From Stenotrophomonas sp. SAU14A_NAIMI4_5 (GTDB lineage Bacteria > Pseudomonadota > Gammaproteobacteria > Xanthomonadales > Xanthomonadaceae), in contig NZ_CP026003.1 in assembly GCF_003086795.1 (NCBI RefSeq), positions 4,159,531 to 4,223,530 on the forward strand: 64,000 bases of DNA. The letters are read 5' to 3'. Below the pieces are notes generated by a model. It was not told where the DNA came from, did not search any database, and saw nothing but the letters and a program-made list of their open reading frames with translations. The position numbers and the translations under genes are program-made. This document shows positions 61,967 to 64,000 of the stretch, in pieces. Position 1 is the stretch's first letter. Each line of letters starts with the position of its first letter.

Positions 61967-62099
61967 CACACCAAACACCCATGCCATAGGTCATGACTGT
62001 CAGCTGTGGGCGATCTCCTAGCCGCGCGCTCTGAAAACCCTGATGGCGGTCAGTTGCACCCGCGTCGCACCATCAAGCACCTCTCCGCAGGAACCACAC

Positions 62100-63605
62100 A
62101 TGAGCCTGGCGCTGGTCTACAGCCGTGCCCGCGCCGGGGTCGATGCCCCGCTGGTGCGGGTGGAAGTGCATCTGTCCGGCGGCCTGCCGGTCACCCAGAT
62201 CGTCGGCCTGGCCGAAGCCAGCGTGCGCGAGTCGCGCGAGCGCGTGCGTGCCGCCCTGCTCTGCGCGCGCTTCGATTTCCCGCAGCGGCGCATCACCTTG
62301 AACCTGGCCCCGGCCGACCTGCCCAAGGAAGGCGGTCGCTACGACCTCGCCATCGCGCTGGGCATCCTCGCCGCCAGCGGCCAGGTCGAGCCGCAGTCGC
62401 TGCTGGGTTACGAGTTTCTCGGCGAGCTCGGCCTCACCGGCGAACTGCGTCCGGTCAGCGGCGCGCTGCCCGCCGCGATTGCCGCCGCCGAGGCCGGGCG
62501 CATCCTGGTGGTGCCGCCGGGCAATGCCGCTGAAGCTGCCCTGGCCGAGCATGCCGACGTGCGCGTGGCCCGCACCCTGCTGGAGTGCTGCGCTGGGCTG
62601 GGCAATCCACGCCTGCTGCCGCCGGTGCAGCGCGTGGACACCACGCCACTGCCCCTGCCCGACCTGGCCGACGTGCGCGGGCAGGCACATGCGCGGCGCG
62701 CATTGGAAGTGGCCGCCGCCGGCGGTCATCATCTGCTGCTGATCGGCAGCCCCGGCTGCGGCAAGACCCTGCTGGCCTCGCGCCTGCCCAGCCTGCTGCC
62801 GGACACCGAGCAGGACGAAGCGCTGCAGCTGGCCGCCATTGCCTCGGTCAGCGGCGAAGGGCTGGACCCGCGGCGCTGGCGGCAGCGGCCGTTCCGCGCG
62901 CCCCACCACAGCGCGAGCGCGGCGGCCTTGGTGGGCGGCGGCAATCCACCCTGCCCCGGCGAGATCTCGCTGGCGCATCACGGCGTGCTGTTCCTGGACG
63001 AGCTGCCGGAATGGAACCGCAGTGCCCTGGAGACGTTGCGTGAGCCTTTGGAATCCGGACACATCCGCATCGCGCGTGCCGCGCGCAGCGTGCAGTATCC
63101 GGCGCGCTTCCAGTTGGTGGCGGCAATGAATCCATGCCCCTGTGGATGGGCAGGCGACCGCAGCAATCGCTGCCTGTGTACCGATGAGCGCATCACCCGC
63201 TATCGCGCGCGGGTCTCAGGGCCCCTGCTGGACCGCATCGACCTGCACATCAGCGTGGCCAGGATGGATGCAGTGGAGCTGCGGGAAAGCACACCGCTCG
63301 GCGAGCCGAGTACGGTGGTGCGGGCGCGGGTGGAAGCGGCGCATGCGCGGCAGCGCGCGCGGGGTGGGTTGAATGCACATCTGCCGCCGGCAGCGCTGCG
63401 GGCGTGCACGCGGTTGAGCGAGGGCGATCAGGATCTGCTGGAGCAGGCGATCGAGCGGCTGCAGCTCTCGGCTCGGGCGATGCACCGGATTCTGCGGGTG
63501 GCTCGCACGATTGCGGATCTGGATGCGTGCGAGCGGATCGGGACCGCACACCTGGCGGAGGCGATTGGATATCGGCAGTTGGATCGGGGCAAGGCAGGGG
63601 CCTGA
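62100..63605 (+). CDS. comM: Mg-chelatase-like AAA ATPase ComM/YifB
   Basis: A 501-residue AAA+ helicase that promotes branch migration during natural transformation. N-terminal Lon-protease-like domain (VTQIVGLAEASVRESRERVR and LNLAPADLPKEGGRYDLAIA), then the AAA module with Walker A LLIGSPGCGKTLLASRLPSL, Walker B HHGVLFLDELPEWNRSALE and the zinc-like cysteines MNPCPCGWAGDRSNRCLC, ending in the Mg-chelatase C-domain (SARAMHRILRVARTIADLDA). The ATG at 62100 starts MSLALVYSRARAGVDAPLV, the family N-terminus. It is intact. Confidence 0.95.
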   Translation: MSLALVYSRARAGVDAPLVRVEVHLSGGLPVTQIVGLAEASVRESRERVRAALLCARFDFPQRRITLNLAPADLPKEGGRYDLAIALGILAASGQVEPQSLLGYEFLGELGLTGELRPVSGALPAAIAAAEAGRILVVPPGNAAEAALAEHADVRVARTLLECCAGLGNPRLLPPVQRVDTTPLPLPDLADVRGQAHARRALEVAAAGGHHLLLIGSPGCGKTLLASRLPSLLPDTEQDEALQLAAIASVSGEGLDPRRWRQRPFRAPHHSASAAALVGGGNPPCPGEISLAHHGVLFLDELPEWNRSALETLREPLESGHIRIARAARSVQYPARFQLVAAMNPCPCGWAGDRSNRCLCTDERITRYRARVSGPLLDRIDLHISVARMDAVELRESTPLGEPSTVVRARVEAAHARQRARGGLNAHLPPAALRACTRLSEGDQDLLEQAIERLQLSARAMHRILRVARTIADLDACERIGTAHLAEAIGYRQLDRGKAGA

Positions 63606-63662
63606 GAGCGCTCTCGCTTACGCCCAGAGCCCGACTAACCCAACTCCGCCGTCTCCCGGTCC

Positions 63663-64000
63663 CTACGAACGTCCTGCGCCCGGCATCTGGAACGTAAACA
63701 AGGTTCCCGCGCCTTCATTGGACGCCACCTCGAGTGTCCCGCCATGAGACCTGGCAATTTCCGATGCGATGTAGATGCCCAGACCCAGGCCGGGCCTGGG
63801 CAGCTCGCCCTGCTCGCGCGAGAACGGGCTGAAAATGTTGCCCAGCCTCTCCGACGGAATGCAGCCTGCGTTGTGCACATCCAGGGTCAGACGATTGGAT
63901 GCGGCGTGAACCCTCAACGTGACAGGCGCAGAGCGCTCGCCGTGCTGGGCGGCGTTCGTCAGAAGGTTGGCCAGCAGCTGCGACAGCCTGCCGGGGTCGC
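63663..64000 (-). CDS. Sensor histidine kinase, C-terminal part (runs off the right edge)
   Basis: The last 111 or so residues of a histidine kinase whose start lies beyond the window. The HATPase domain is visible: N box DPGRLSQLLANLLTNAAQHG, G1 LDVHNAGCIPSERL, and G2 GLGLGIYIASEIARSHGG, ending LFTFQMPGAGRS. The D of the G1 box (DxGxG) is replaced by HNAG, as in phytochrome/cyanobacterial-type or bathy-type kinases, so it may be a variant class. It is convergent with comM. Confidence 0.85.
   Translation of the reverse strand, partial: DPGRLSQLLANLLTNAAQHGERSAPVTLRVHAASNRLTLDVHNAGCIPSERLGNIFSPFSREQGELPRPGLGLGIYIASEIARSHGGTLEVASNEGAGTLFTFQMPGAGRS

Overview
The window looks like the chromosome of a Stenotrophomonas species or a close Xanthomonadaceae relative. 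The evidence is the high G+C, the gene set (kynA, hmgA/hppD, a pdh/bkd-type operon, speA/speE, lpxO, opgB, glnB-ubiK...comM), and the very many GTAG-starting palindromes that match the SMAG repetitive extragenic palindromes described for S. maltophilia. No rRNA, tRNA, CRISPR array or complete insertion sequence was seen.

Layout. 0.3-2.5 kb (minus): a UBA-like hypothetical, a GNAT acetyltransferase, rpe and a J-domain protein. 2.5-4.1 kb (plus): purC and an Mpo1-like membrane protein. 4.5-10.4 kb (plus): a tightly overlapping six-gene Mrp/Mnh cation/proton antiporter operon in which subunits A and B are fused. 10.5-12.9 kb: a CaCA antiporter, a lipoprotein and a hypothetical. 13.0-16.2 kb: tyrosine catabolism (hmgA, hppD) with a divergent MarR regulator. 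16.2-17.2 kb: a repeat-rich gap. 17.3-21.7 kb (minus): a membrane hypothetical, a thioredoxin-like lipoprotein, a POT peptide transporter and kynA. 22.1-25.9 kb (plus): 2-oxoacid dehydrogenase E1alpha, E1beta, an SH3-like protein and E2. 26.0-28.1 kb (minus): lipoprotein, effector-like protein and membrane coiled-coil protein, a possible toxin/immunity cassette. 28.3-34.8 kb: a VOC protein, WYL regulator, NAD(P)-binding protein, diguanylate cyclase, DUF808 protein and UbiB-like kinase. 35.0-37.1 kb: opgB. 37.1-38.0 kb: nested structured repeats and a deleted IS3 relic. 38.0-46.7 kb: an MscS-type channel, lipocalin, FAD oxidoreductase, PepSY proteins and a two-component system. 46.7-53.6 kb: speA, speE, lpxO, a hydrolase, a kinase-like protein, glnB and ubiK. 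62.1 kb: comM, then the end of a histidine kinase at the right edge.

The most interesting part is 53.68-59.62 kb. This is a minus-strand cluster of lower G+C encoding a 61-residue Cys-rich peptide with a double-glycine leader, two MacB/FtsX-type permeases, an ABC exporter with an intact C39 leader peptidase, and a radical SAM protein with half of a SPASM domain. Three of the five genes carry the same ribosome-binding site, AAGGAGAGG. I read it as a biosynthesis and export locus for a ribosomally made, radical-SAM-modified peptide (RiPP). I do not recognise it as a characterised system. Together with an SDR and a secreted alpha/beta hydrolase it separates glnB/ubiK from comM, genes that I believe are normally close in this family, so it is probably an acquired block.

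A second unusual feature is a family of three large stem-loop elements (16.29, 37.13 and 37.78 kb). Their stems differ in sequence but stay paired. One copy is interrupted by the 254-bp IS3 relic, and an uninterrupted copy 300 bp away shows the empty site.
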